DNA from: an uncultured Eubacterium sp.
GTDB taxonomy: Bacteria > Bacillota > Clostridia > Lachnospirales > Lachnospiraceae
Direction: 5' to 3'
Assembly: GCA_910584065.1 (NCBI GenBank)
Contig: CAJTZN010000002.1
Coordinates: 37,620-101,619, forward strand
DNA length: 64,000 bases
In this document: positions 27,317 through 35,891 of the stretch, piece by piece
Layout of the letters: each line of letters opens with the position of its first letter
How positions within the stretch are numbered: the first letter of the stretch is position 1
Notes under the pieces: model-generated
Told to the model about the DNA's origin: nothing
Databases searched by the model: none
The model's input: the letters and a program-made list of their open reading frames with translations, nothing else
Made by a program: the position numbers and the translations under genes

Positions 27317-28990
27317 TTGTTAGTGAATTTACATGTAAAAAACTTTGCGATCATAGATGAGGTGGACATTGATTTTGGCAGGCACCTGAATATACTGACC
27401 GGGGAGACTGGCGCGGGAAAGTCAATCCTCGTCGGTTCGATCGGGATCGCGCTGGGAGCACGGGTATCAAGTGAAATGATCGGCAAGCGCGGTGATCATG
27501 CGATGGTGGAACTCGTTTTTCAGATCGACGACGAGGCGACGATTGCCGCGCTGCGCGAACTGGATGTTCTGCCGGAGGACGGGCAGATCGTCATTTCACG
27601 CAAGATTATGGGAAACCGGAGTGTGAACAAGATTAACGGGGAAAGTGTGTCAGTCAGCACGATCCGCAAGATTTCGGCGCTGTGTCTGGATATACACGGG
27701 CAGCATGAACACCAGTCGCTTTTGCACAAAGAATATCATTTGGAGGTCGTGGACCAGTTTGCCGGGGAAGAGGCGGCTGTCATCAAATCCAAAATAGCAA
27801 ATGTATACGGAGAGTACACCCAGCTTGTCCGCGAGATGGAGCAGGAGGGGAGTACGGCAGAAGAGAGAGCGCGGGAACTCTCTTTTCTTGCCTATGAGAA
27901 AAAGGAGATCGAGGATGCGAAGCTGACCGAGGACGAAGAAGAGCTGCTCGAAGAGAGGGTACGAAAGATGTCAAATGCTTCTTCTATTGTAGAATCAGTC
28001 GGAAGAGTCTATGAGTACACCGGGGATACGATAAATGGCTGTGCGTCCGCGATCAGTCAGGCGCTTCGCCAGATGGGAACTGTGGTCGATCTCGATGATC
28101 AACTGGCGGCCATGCAGGCGGAACTGGTTGATATTGAAAATCTGCTCTCAGATTTTAATCGCGAGATTTCGGATTATATGGAAGATTTTACCTTTGATGA
28201 AGCAGAGCTGAGGCAGGCGGAGGAGCGGCTCGATGTCATCCGGGGATGTCAGGCAAAATATGGAAAGACTTACGCTGAGATCATGGCGTATCTGGCCGGG
28301 ATCACGGAGAAGATTGACAGGTTTTCCGATTATGAACAGTATATCGAAGAGCGCGAGAAGAAAAAGGCTGCTTTGGAGAAAGAACTGGACAAGCTGTGTA
28401 AAAAGCTGACGAATTTGCGGAAAAAGGCAGCGTGCAGTCTGGAAGAGGCCATTACGTCAGCGCTGGCGGAGTTGAATTTTGAAAAGGCGAGATTTCGTGT
28501 GAACATGGAACCGCTTGGCAAATATTGTGCCAAAGGCGCGGATGCCGTGGAGTTTTTAGTGGCTACCAATCCGGGCACCGATTTATATCCGCTCAGCAAA
28601 GTGGCTTCCGGCGGGGAACTCTCGCGTATTATGCTGGCGATCAAGACGGTTTTCGCCGATACCGATCATATCGAGACGTTGATCTTTGATGAGATTGACG
28701 TGGGGATCAGCGGCCGGACAGCGCAGAAAGTGTCGGAAAAAATGTCGCTCCTCGGCCGGACGCACCAGGTGATCTGTATTACCCACCTGCCGCAGATCGC
28801 GGCGATGGCGGATACTCATTTTGTCATTGAAAAAGTGACTTCGGAGGAGGAAACGCGGACGGAGATCCGCGCGCTTTCTGTGAACGAGTCGGAAGAAGAA
28901 CTGGCGCGGATGCTCGGCGGTGCGGAGATCACGGACGCCGTACTTGCCAACGCGCGGGAAATGAAAACATTGGCAAAACAATATACATAA
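27317..28990 (+). CDS. recN: DNA repair protein RecN
   Basis: RecN is an SMC-like ATPase that helps process and hold DNA double-strand breaks. 557 residues is the usual length. Seen: the N-terminal NLHVKNFAIIDEVDIDFG, Walker A GETGAGKSILVGSI, the HGQHEHQSLL segment, a central coiled coil (residues 165-370), the signature ASGGELSRIMLAIK, Walker B (ETLIFDEIDVGIS) and the ITHLPQIAAMAD switch. The start is taken as the TTG at 27317 with GGAGG eleven bases upstream; a GTG two codons later is also possible. In many spore formers recN sits between argR and spoIVB. Here spoIVB follows as expected, but a Big_2 gene occupies the argR side. Confidence 0.96.
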   Translation: MLVNLHVKNFAIIDEVDIDFGRHLNILTGETGAGKSILVGSIGIALGARVSSEMIGKRGDHAMVELVFQIDDEATIAALRELDVLPEDGQIVISRKIMGNRSVNKINGESVSVSTIRKISALCLDIHGQHEHQSLLHKEYHLEVVDQFAGEEAAVIKSKIANVYGEYTQLVREMEQEGSTAEERARELSFLAYEKKEIEDAKLTEDEEELLEERVRKMSNASSIVESVGRVYEYTGDTINGCASAISQALRQMGTVVDLDDQLAAMQAELVDIENLLSDFNREISDYMEDFTFDEAELRQAEERLDVIRGCQAKYGKTYAEIMAYLAGITEKIDRFSDYEQYIEEREKKKAALEKELDKLCKKLTNLRKKAACSLEEAITSALAELNFEKARFRVNMEPLGKYCAKGADAVEFLVATNPGTDLYPLSKVASGGELSRIMLAIKTVFADTDHIETLIFDEIDVGISGRTAQKVSEKMSLLGRTHQVICITHLPQIAAMADTHFVIEKVTSEEETRTEIRALSVNESEEELARMLGGAEITDAVLANAREMKTLAKQYT

Positions 28991-29039
28991 CATTCATAAA
29001 TTATGCTTTTTATGGTAATACTTCATGTATGCGAAGCCG

Positions 29040-29089
29040 GTGCAGGGTGATTTGTGCCCTGTACACGTTACACGGGCTTGACAGCAAGC
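29040..29089 (+). promoter_or_regulatory. Two hairpins in the spoIVB leader
   Basis: GTGCAGGG (29040-29047) pairs with CCCTGTAC (29057-29064), and GCTTG (29076-29080) pairs with CAAGC (29085-29089). They lie in the 127-base gap between recN and spoIVB. I did not find a confident sigma-F or sigma-G promoter here. Confidence 0.35.
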
Positions 29090-29117
29090 GAGAAAAACGT
29101 TAGAAATGAGGATTACC

Positions 29118-30374
29118 ATGAAAAGATATTACCGGATTTCACTTGTGGCACTTCTAGCCATTGATTTATTTTTCATCGGCCTGGTAACGGTCCGTTCGGT
29201 GTCTGACCAAATTCCCGATACGATGTGGACGTATGTAGGCAGGGAGGAAACGCTGTTTACAAACCTCCCCGCAAAAGCGGTGACAAAATCTCCTAATGGT
29301 GATCAGAGCGCGGAAACAGTGGAGGCACTGAATCTGACCGGAGGCTCCGGGCAGGCGACGCTGACATCGAAGGCGATGGGAAATTACAGCGTCGATGTCA
29401 GACTTTTTGGAATTTTTCCGCTGAAAACAGTTGATGTCAAGGTTGTGGATCCGATGGCCCTCGCCCCTTCGGGGGAGCCGATCGGGATCTATGTGGAGAC
29501 GAACGGCCTTCTCGTACTGGCGACTACGAGTGTAGAAGGCAAGGACGGCTTGGTCTATGAGCCGGCGTCCAACATTGTAAAGAGCGGGGATTACATTTTG
29601 AAGATCAATAAAAAGCCGGTGAAGACGATCAAAGAATTTAACGCCGCCATCCAGAACACGGAGGGGAAAAAGACCGTTGTGCGGCTGCGGAGGAACGGAA
29701 CGGAGACCGATGTGTCCATGAAAGCCATTTTGGCCAAAGACGGCACTTACAAAATGGGCATGTGGGTGAGGGAGGATACCCAGGGAATCGGCACGATGAC
29801 GTATATCACGAAAAATGGCGGTTTTGGCGCGTTAGGACATGGCATAACGGACGCCGACACCGGAACACTCATGAACCTGAGCGGCGGTGAACTCTATCAT
29901 ACGGAGATCCTCGACATTATCAAAGGGGAGAAGGGGGCGCCGGGCGAACTGGAAGGCTATATCAATATGATAGCCGATAACTGCATCGGCCTGATCGAGA
30001 AAAATACAGGACTCGGCATATTCGGGACGCTTTCGGAGGGCGAGGATCTCCTGAAAGGCAAAGAATTTCTGCCCGTAGGATTTAAGCAGGAGATCAAAAA
30101 GGGAAAAGCATTTATTTATTCCAACATCGAGGGAAAAACAGAACAATACGCGATCAATATAGAAGAGATCAAGATGAGCAGTACGGATAACAGAGGCATG
30201 GTCATCCGCGTAACCGACGAAAAACTCCTCTCCCTGACGGGCGGCATCGTCCAGGGGATGAGCGGCAGTCCGATCGTTCAGGATGGGAAGCTGGTCGGGG
30301 CGGTGACACATGTGCTGGTCGATGATCCGACGAGAGGGTATGGGGCGTTTATTGAAAATATGTTGTCACAGTGA
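29118..30374 (+). CDS. spoIVB: SpoIVB signalling serine protease
   Basis: SpoIVB is secreted from the forespore into the intermembrane space, where it triggers pro-sigma-K processing. 418 residues: an N-terminal membrane anchor (ISLVALLAIDLFFIGLVTV), a PDZ domain (about residues 125-205, PIGIYVETNGLLVLAT and DYILKINKKPVKTI), and the SpoIVB S55 peptidase domain with the His of GALGHGITD and the catalytic Ser in GMSGSPIVQDG. The ATG at 29118 is preferred because GAGG lies six bases before it; an ATG four codons earlier overlaps that site. Its presence, with spo0A, marks the organism as a spore former. Its usual downstream neighbour spo0A is 7.2 kb away. Confidence 0.95.
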   Translation: MKRYYRISLVALLAIDLFFIGLVTVRSVSDQIPDTMWTYVGREETLFTNLPAKAVTKSPNGDQSAETVEALNLTGGSGQATLTSKAMGNYSVDVRLFGIFPLKTVDVKVVDPMALAPSGEPIGIYVETNGLLVLATTSVEGKDGLVYEPASNIVKSGDYILKINKKPVKTIKEFNAAIQNTEGKKTVVRLRRNGTETDVSMKAILAKDGTYKMGMWVREDTQGIGTMTYITKNGGFGALGHGITDADTGTLMNLSGGELYHTEILDIIKGEKGAPGELEGYINMIADNCIGLIEKNTGLGIFGTLSEGEDLLKGKEFLPVGFKQEIKKGKAFIYSNIEGKTEQYAINIEEIKMSSTDNRGMVIRVTDEKLLSLTGGIVQGMSGSPIVQDGKLVGAVTHVLVDDPTRGYGAFIENMLSQ

Positions 30375-30445
30375 GCCTTTTGTTAAATATAGGTATGCAA
30401 ACATGAAAGGAAGCTTCAAACATTAAGAAATTTGTAAGAATCCCA

Positions 30446-30474
30446 TTGACTTTTTGGACAGAATTGTTTTGTAA
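30446..30474 (+). promoter_or_regulatory. Candidate promoter of the two-component operon
   Basis: TTGACT (30446-30451) and TTGTAA (30469-30474) are 17 bases apart, about 58 bases before the response-regulator start. The -10 box is weak. Confidence 0.4.
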
Positions 30475-30531
30475 ACTGGTCTTGCGATAGAGATATTGCC
30501 TTGTATTTGGAACCGAGGAGGTAGATCGGAC

Positions 30532-31236
30532 ATGGAGCCATCAAAAATTTTGGTTGTCGATGATGACCGGGAAATCGTGACGGCGATCACAAAACATCTT
30601 GAGGCGGAAGGGTATGTTGTCTTTCAGGCGTACGACGGACTGCAGGCGTTGGAACTTATGACGCGTGAAACGATACACCTTGTGCTTTTAGATATCATGA
30701 TGCCGAATTTGGATGGACTGTCTGCTACGATGAAGATCCGGGAGAAGAAAAATATCCCGATCATCCTTCTGTCGGCAAAATCGGAAGACAGTGATAAAGT
30801 CCTGGGGTTGACAATGGGTGCGGATGATTACATAACCAAACCTTTTTCACCGGCGGAACTGGCAGCGCGCGTCAGATCCCAGCTTCGCAGGTATATGCAG
30901 CTCGGTGATTACAGCGGGAACCTGAATGTGGAACAGATCGTCGTCGGAGGACTTATGCTCGATTTGGGATCAAAGCTTTTGTACGTGGACGGAGACCCTG
31001 TAAAGCTGACAGCGACCGAATACAAAATATTGAAGCTGTTGATGGAAAATCCCGGCAGGGTATTCTCGGCGGAGGAAATTTATGAGCGCGTGTGGGAGGA
31101 GGACTCGTATTCCGTAGAAAATACGGTTATGGTCCATATCCGCAGGATCCGTGAGAAGATCGAGATCAACCCCCGGGAGCCGGAATATTTAAAGGTGGTG
31201 TGGGGAATTGGTTACAAAATGGAAAAACATAAGTGA
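30532..31236 (+). CDS. OmpR/PhoB-family response regulator
   Basis: 234 residues. The receiver domain has the acidic pocket (VVDDDRE), the phospho-acceptor Asp in VLLDIMMPNLDG, the conserved Thr/Ser (LLSAKSEDSDK) and the Lys in YITKPF. The C-terminal winged helix (from about residue 135) has LTATEYKILKLLMENPGRVF and NTVMVHIRRIREKIE, close to VanR-type regulators. GAGGAGG lies ten bases before the ATG. The 3' end overlaps the histidine-kinase start by 29 bases, so the pair is translationally coupled. Target genes are unknown; the neighbouring cell-wall genes are plausible. Confidence 0.93.
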   Translation: MEPSKILVVDDDREIVTAITKHLEAEGYVVFQAYDGLQALELMTRETIHLVLLDIMMPNLDGLSATMKIREKKNIPIILLSAKSEDSDKVLGLTMGADDYITKPFSPAELAARVRSQLRRYMQLGDYSGNLNVEQIVVGGLMLDLGSKLLYVDGDPVKLTATEYKILKLLMENPGRVFSAEEIYERVWEEDSYSVENTVMVHIRRIREKIEINPREPEYLKVVWGIGYKMEKHK

Positions 31237-33352
31237 AAAATGGTGTGGGAAAAGACAGAACCGCTTACTATTGTGGGTGGCCGTATTCATTTCACTGATT
31301 CTGTTTTTTTGGAGTTTTGGTTTTGCCGCGAGCGGGGATGATGGGCTGCGTTCATTTCTTTCGTTAAAGAACGATCCGTATCTCAGTTCAGAGTATCATG
31401 TTAGTGAGATCCGTGCAGCATTCTGGGAGGTTCTGCAAACGTGTCTGGGTGAGGACCGTGAGGACATTTTATCCGAAAATATGGATTTTCAGGGTGTTTA
31501 TGAATTCAGGATGACGGATATGACGAGTTTGAACCAAAACAACATTCCCAAAAAAGCGTATGACGATCATATCAGTGAATTGTGGAAAAGCGTAATGGAT
31601 GAGGCGGAAACCGATCAGATCCGGGAAGTACCAGATAAATTGGCCGACTCGATCCGAAAAGATGAGGCGTCCTGGTATTTTAAAAAGAACATACCTTGTT
31701 ATTACAGATGGGATGGAGAGAGTTACCGTGTGTCCGGAAATGATGACATGGCATCAGAGCTGCTGCGTGAAATAGGGCCGTTGGGAGCCAATGTGCGGAT
31801 CACGATCGGATTTACGGATCAGATGTTAGAACAGGGAGAACAGAAGTACGCGAAGATCCGGACTCAGGTTTATATCGGGTGCGTGGGAATGCTGTTCGGC
31901 ATCGCCATCCTTTTGGCTGCGCTTCTGGTACTCATTCCTGATGTGTACCGGAACAGACGGGGGAAGAGGTATTGTGACATTCTCGTGCTGGCTGCGCTCT
32001 ATGCGATTTGCGTGCTGCCGGAACGGGTACAGGGATTGATCCTGTCCAATTACTATACCTGGACGACGATCGAGTTCCAGATAGTGAAAGAACTTTTTCC
32101 AAGTGTATACTTTGTGGCGGTGGGGTCTATGGTACTATTGTTTTCGGTAATCCATCTGGTCTGTTTGGCAGTGGGACTAAAGAGAGCGGGAAAAGGAAAG
32201 TTTTTAGCTATATTCAAAGGGGATCATGGTTTTATAAGCCGGATCATTGTGAATGGAAAGCGGAGGATCACGGGAGAGGCGTACGTGAAGGATGGGATTT
32301 TGGATTGTAACAGGAAAAGGCTTCGATTTGCGCAGATCCTATCGGGGATACTTATCTTTTTGGCAGGGGTGAGCGTATTCAGTTGGGACTGGGGAGCTTT
32401 TGGAGGATGGTGGTGGCTGATCGATCTGTTGTTATTCGGCGTACTGATTGCCGTGGTGGCGTATTTGTATCATTCAGGGACGAAAAGGATTCGTTCCGCG
32501 TATGATCAGCTATCGGAGCGGATCGACCAGATCTGTGAAGGCGGTTCTGAAGCGACGCGGGGAGCGACACCGGAGTCGTCTGAATTTTTCCTGTTCGAAG
32601 ATGAGCTGGGGAAATTGTCCACGCTCGAACGCCAGATGCAGGAAAACATCCAAAAACAGGTGCAGGCGGAACGGATGAAAATGGATCTGATCACGAACGT
32701 GTCACATGATCTGAAGACGCCGCTCACATCACTGATCAGTTATATCGATCTCTTATCAAAGGAAGATCTGCCGCCGGCGGCCGCCGATTATGTCAGGGTG
32801 CTGGAGAGAAAATCCGAACAGCTGCGGAAAATGGTGGCGGATGTATTTGACCTCGCGAAAGCGTCGAGCGGGAATCTCGAGGTGAAGCAGGAGCGGGTGG
32901 AACTGAACCGGCTTTTGGTCCAGACGCTTGCCGATATGGAGCGGGAGATCGAGAACGCTCCGGTCAAGGTCGTCAGGCAGCTGCCGGACACGATCGCGGT
33001 TCTGGAAAGCGATGGGGATAAGCTGTACCGGGTGTTTCAGAATGTTTTCCAGAACGCCCTCAAATACTCGATGCGGGGGACACGGGTCTTTGTAACGCTG
33101 ACCGTTGAAAATCGGGAAGCGGTCCTTTGTGTGAAAAATGTAGCGGGTTATGAGATGGATTTTACGGCAGAGGAAGTCTTGGGAAGATTCTTTCGCGGCG
33201 ATAAGAACAGGAGTACGGAAGGGAGCGGGCTGGGACTGGCGATCGCCAAAGAATTCAGCGAGTGCTGCGGCGGGGCGTTGACGGTAGATATTTCCGGCGA
33301 TGTATTTTGCGTGGAGATTCGGTTTGACTGTCACGATGTTATCTATTTGTAG
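31208..33352 (+). CDS. Multi-pass sensor histidine kinase
   Basis: 714 residues. One N-terminal helix (about 20-44) precedes an extracellular domain of about 175 residues, then five further hydrophobic segments (about 220-245, 255-275, 295-320, 378-400 and 402-425). The HisKA dimerisation helix has the phospho-acceptor His in NVSHDLKTPLTSL, and the ATPase domain has the N box (QNVFQNALKYS) and a G box (GSGLGLAIA). The start is taken as the TTG at 31208, which overlaps the regulator gene; no ATG is available before the first helix. The architecture recalls VanS-like kinases enlarged by extra membrane helices. The signal is unknown. Confidence 0.9.
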   Translation: MVTKWKNISEKWCGKRQNRLLLWVAVFISLILFFWSFGFAASGDDGLRSFLSLKNDPYLSSEYHVSEIRAAFWEVLQTCLGEDREDILSENMDFQGVYEFRMTDMTSLNQNNIPKKAYDDHISELWKSVMDEAETDQIREVPDKLADSIRKDEASWYFKKNIPCYYRWDGESYRVSGNDDMASELLREIGPLGANVRITIGFTDQMLEQGEQKYAKIRTQVYIGCVGMLFGIAILLAALLVLIPDVYRNRRGKRYCDILVLAALYAICVLPERVQGLILSNYYTWTTIEFQIVKELFPSVYFVAVGSMVLLFSVIHLVCLAVGLKRAGKGKFLAIFKGDHGFISRIIVNGKRRITGEAYVKDGILDCNRKRLRFAQILSGILIFLAGVSVFSWDWGAFGGWWWLIDLLLFGVLIAVVAYLYHSGTKRIRSAYDQLSERIDQICEGGSEATRGATPESSEFFLFEDELGKLSTLERQMQENIQKQVQAERMKMDLITNVSHDLKTPLTSLISYIDLLSKEDLPPAAADYVRVLERKSEQLRKMVADVFDLAKASSGNLEVKQERVELNRLLVQTLADMEREIENAPVKVVRQLPDTIAVLESDGDKLYRVFQNVFQNALKYSMRGTRVFVTLTVENREAVLCVKNVAGYEMDFTAEEVLGRFFRGDKNRSTEGSGLGLAIAKEFSECCGGALTVDISGDVFCVEIRFDCHDVIYL

Positions 33353-33378
33353 AAGAAATGGAGAGGAAGAACGAGGGA

Positions 33379-34185
33379 ATGCTGGATAAAAATGGGTCAG
33401 AAAAAAACACGTTTGATAAAATTTACGAGGTCGTCCGGCTGATCCCGAAGGGATCGGTCGCCTCGTACGGACAGGTAGCTGCGCTGGCGGGAAACTACAG
33501 ATGGGCGAGGGTTGTCGGGTATGCGCTGCACGTCAATCCTGACCCGCAGCATATTCCGTGCCACCGCGTCGTCACAAAAGAGGGAAACGTGTCAAAGGCG
33601 TTTGCGTTCGGCGGCGGGAACCGTCAGATAGAGCTTTTGCAGGCGGAAGGAGTTGGCTTCAAGGACGGGCATGTGATCATGGATCGTTACCAGTGGGTGC
33701 CTGCGCCGCGCGTCCGCCACACGTTTGAACCCGTTTGGGATGAACATTCCCGAATCCTTATTTTAGGGACATTTCCTTCGGTAAAATCGCGCGAAAACCA
33801 TTTTTACTACGGGCATCCCAGGAATCGTTTCTGGAAAGTGATCGCTGGGATCACGGAAAGTCCGGTGCCGGGAACGATCGAGGAAAAGAAGGCGCTGCTC
33901 CTGAAAAACCGCATCGCGGTGTGGGATGTGATTGAGAGCTGCCAGATCAATGGTTCCAGTGACGTTTCTATTCGGGATGTGATCGTAAACGACATCCCTT
34001 CGATCCTGGATCGTTCCGGCATCGCCCGCATATATGGAAACGGAGCGAAAGCGTGTGAACTGTACGACCGGTTTCTCCGGGAGCGGACGGGGATGGAAAT
34101 CAAAAAGCTCCCGTCAACGAGTCCCGCCAACGCTTCGTTCCAGCTGGAGCGTTTGTTGGAAGTGTGGTCGGAGATCCTCCGATGA
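33379..34185 (+). CDS. Fusion: MGMT-like alkyltransferase domain + uracil/hypoxanthine-type DNA glycosylase
   Basis: 268 residues. Residues 10-105 form the C-terminal half of O6-alkylguanine alkyltransferase: the helix-turn-helix region (GSVASYGQVAALAG), an Asn hinge and the alkyl-acceptor Cys in IPCHRVVTKEG, with no N-terminal Ada/Ogt half. Residues 118-268 match the UDG-superfamily DNA-deoxyinosine glycosylase: ILILGTFPSVKSRE, NRFWKVIAG, RIAVWDVIESC and LPSTSPANASF. The combination links direct reversal with base excision for deaminated or alkylated bases. The ATG at 33379 follows AGAGGAAG; an in-frame ATG at 33358 is possible. It is probably the third gene of the two-component transcript. 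Confidence 0.85.
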   Translation: MLDKNGSEKNTFDKIYEVVRLIPKGSVASYGQVAALAGNYRWARVVGYALHVNPDPQHIPCHRVVTKEGNVSKAFAFGGGNRQIELLQAEGVGFKDGHVIMDRYQWVPAPRVRHTFEPVWDEHSRILILGTFPSVKSRENHFYYGHPRNRFWKVIAGITESPVPGTIEEKKALLLKNRIAVWDVIESCQINGSSDVSIRDVIVNDIPSILDRSGIARIYGNGAKACELYDRFLRERTGMEIKKLPSTSPANASFQLERLLEVWSEILR

Positions 34186-34249
34186 TCCTGCGGGCATGTG
34201 AAGAACTGCCAGGAGTTCGATAAAAAAGGAAAAGAAATAAAAAGAAAGA

Positions 34250-34299
34250 AAAGAGCCGTTGCAAACGAATAGCATCCTGTTCGTTAACAACGGCTCTTT
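34250..34299. terminator. Long bidirectional hairpin between convergent genes
   Basis: AAAGAGCCGTTG pairs with CAACGGCTCTTT, and inside it AAACGAA pairs with TTCGTT. The arms are flanked by A-rich and T-rich sequence, as expected for a shared terminator of the glycosylase fusion and the deacetylase-like gene. Confidence 0.85.
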
Positions 34300-34303
34300 A
34301 TAT

Positions 34304-34390
34304 AGGAAGCTTGGTTCCTTTAGGAAGCCTGGTTCCTTTAGGAAGCCTGATTCCTTTAGGAAGCCTGATTCCTTTAGGAAGCTTCCTTAG
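34304..34390. repeat. 18-bp palindromic tandem repeat abutting the deacetylase-like stop codon
   Basis: Four complete units of AGGAAGCYTGRTTCCTTT (34304-34321, 34322-34339, 34340-34357, 34358-34375) and a fifth shortened to AGGAAGCTTCCTTAG. Each unit is itself a hairpin (AGGAA/TTCCT). The last unit contains the stop codon of the deacetylase-like gene. Confidence 0.9.
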
Positions 34391-35559
34391 TTTGCACTAT
34401 TATATTTGACTCCTGCTTCCAGTGCTTTTCCCTTGATCGCAAACAGTTCGGATACGCTTACGACCTGAAACCCATTTTCCTTGCAATATGCCAGGATCTC
34501 AGGAACGGCCTGTGCTGTTTTCTCATGCACGGAGTGCATATTGATGATGCCGCCATCTGCCAGTTTACTGGTGACATTTTTTACGATGGCATCCTTATCT
34601 ACATTTTCCTGATAGTCATTACTCCAGATTGATACATCGATAAATGGTTTGTCGATCACCTCGAACATCGTATCATTGTATGCCACATTCGGCGCACGGA
34701 ACAGGAAATGGGTGTATCCGGTGATTTCAGTAAGGAGCGCATCGGTCTTAGCGATCTTCTCTTTGATCATATCTGCCTTGTTAATATTCAGACCTATCGA
34801 ATCGTAGGAGTGATTTGCTACTTCAAAACCAGCTTTCCACGCATTTTCAACTTCTTGTCTCGATTCAGCGTCATGCTCGATGTGTGAACCGATGTAGAAA
34901 AAGGTTGCATGAGCCCCTGCTTCTTTTAAAGCTTCCTGAATCTGTGTCCCGTATTCTACATAGCCACCGTAGGTTCCCGGACCATCGTCAAAACTCATGG
35001 CAACGACCGGTTTGGTCGGATCAATGTTTTTTGTGATCCACAACGTATCCAATCCATCATACCGGTATCCGGAAGGTTCAAAAGCCGGATTCGGTGTTAC
35101 CTCTGGTGTCGGGGTTGGTGTGATTTCAGCTGCTGGTGTCTGTGATGCGAGCGGCGTGCCAGTAGCGGCCGGAGCGGTAGCAGTCGCTGTTGCGATCGGT
35201 GTCGGTGTCGTTTCTGCTATGTTTTTCTTTTTTACTGTGATCTTGCAGGTCAGTTTTTTTCCAGCAACGTTAGCAAGTACGGTAGCTTTTCCCACTTTTT
35301 GCCCTGTTACAACGACACTGTTCTTTTTCTTTTTGGAAAGGTTTATAAATTTTTTTCCTGATTTTACGGACCATTTTACTTTTTTAGAAGTGTTTTTTAC
35401 TTTAATGCTCTTTTTCTTTCCTATTTCAAGGTTTGCCTTTTTTACGTTCAGCGTTGGTGCCTTTTTCTTGGCATCTGCTGTAGAAAAAGGAAGTGCGGTA
35501 CTCAGGAGCAAGGCTGCTGTCAGCGTGAAACTCATTACTTTTTGAATTTTTCTTTTCAA
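34387..35559 (-). CDS. Secreted polysaccharide-deacetylase-like protein with an N-terminal Big-like domain
   Basis: 390 residues. A signal peptide (MSFTLTAALLLSTALPFSTA) leads into a Lys-rich Big-like domain (residues 35-115), then a Thr/Pro/Ala linker (TPTPIATATATAPAAT), then a CE4/NodB fold from about 170. The first metal Asp pair is clear (MSFDDGPG). The second motif reads NHSYDS where active enzymes have HxxxH, so one zinc-ligand His is replaced by Ser. The third motif RAPNV departs from RPP(Y/F), while the last His (NMHSVHE) is present. It may be inactive or use a different metal geometry. The start is the TTG at 35559 with GGAGG seven bases upstream. The gene is divergent from the NlpC/P60 gene. 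Confidence 0.85.
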   Translation of the reverse strand: MKRKIQKVMSFTLTAALLLSTALPFSTADAKKKAPTLNVKKANLEIGKKKSIKVKNTSKKVKWSVKSGKKFINLSKKKKNSVVVTGQKVGKATVLANVAGKKLTCKITVKKKNIAETTPTPIATATATAPAATGTPLASQTPAAEITPTPTPEVTPNPAFEPSGYRYDGLDTLWITKNIDPTKPVVAMSFDDGPGTYGGYVEYGTQIQEALKEAGAHATFFYIGSHIEHDAESRQEVENAWKAGFEVANHSYDSIGLNINKADMIKEKIAKTDALLTEITGYTHFLFRAPNVAYNDTMFEVIDKPFIDVSIWSNDYQENVDKDAIVKNVTSKLADGGIINMHSVHEKTAQAVPEILAYCKENGFQVVSVSELFAIKGKALEAGVKYNSAN

Positions 35560-35891
35560 TTCATTTCCTCCAATCATAATGTGTTAAATAATATTACATT
35601 CCAATCTCGTTCTTACAATGCTATTTTATCACTTGTTTGTAAGTTTGTAAACAGTATCTTCGTATGTTCAAAGTGTCTAGGGGGAGTGAAAGACCACTAT
35701 ATTCTATTGAAGTAGAGCATAAAATACGACAGAAGAATAAAAATTCGACAACTGTATAAAAGAAAAAAGGCATCCCAAAATCCGAAAATGGAGCAGGGAT
35801 GCCTTTGACATATAAAACAAAATATAGTATAATACTCTCATGCGAACCACAAGAAGAGGGAAAAATAGAAAAACGAGGAAGGGATGAGCAG
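35560..35891. promoter_or_regulatory. Divergent regulatory region with promoter, hairpin and a Spo0A-box candidate
   Basis: This 332-base gap has three recognisable parts. TTCGACA at 35744-35750 is an exact inverted 0A box (TGTCGAA), with a near-match TACGACA at 35725-35731. A hairpin AAAGGCATCCC/GGGATGCCTTT spans 35766-35806. A consensus plus-strand promoter, TTGACA (35805-35810)-17-TATAAT (35828-35833), overlaps the hairpin's right arm. This promoter places the transcript start near 35840 and supports the ATG at 35892 for the next gene. The minus-strand promoter of the deacetylase-like gene was not pinned down. Confidence 0.6.

Noticed and set aside
34304..34390. Possible CRISPR-like array
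   Set aside because: The 18-bp units are directly adjacent without spacers and are self-complementary; no cas genes are present.
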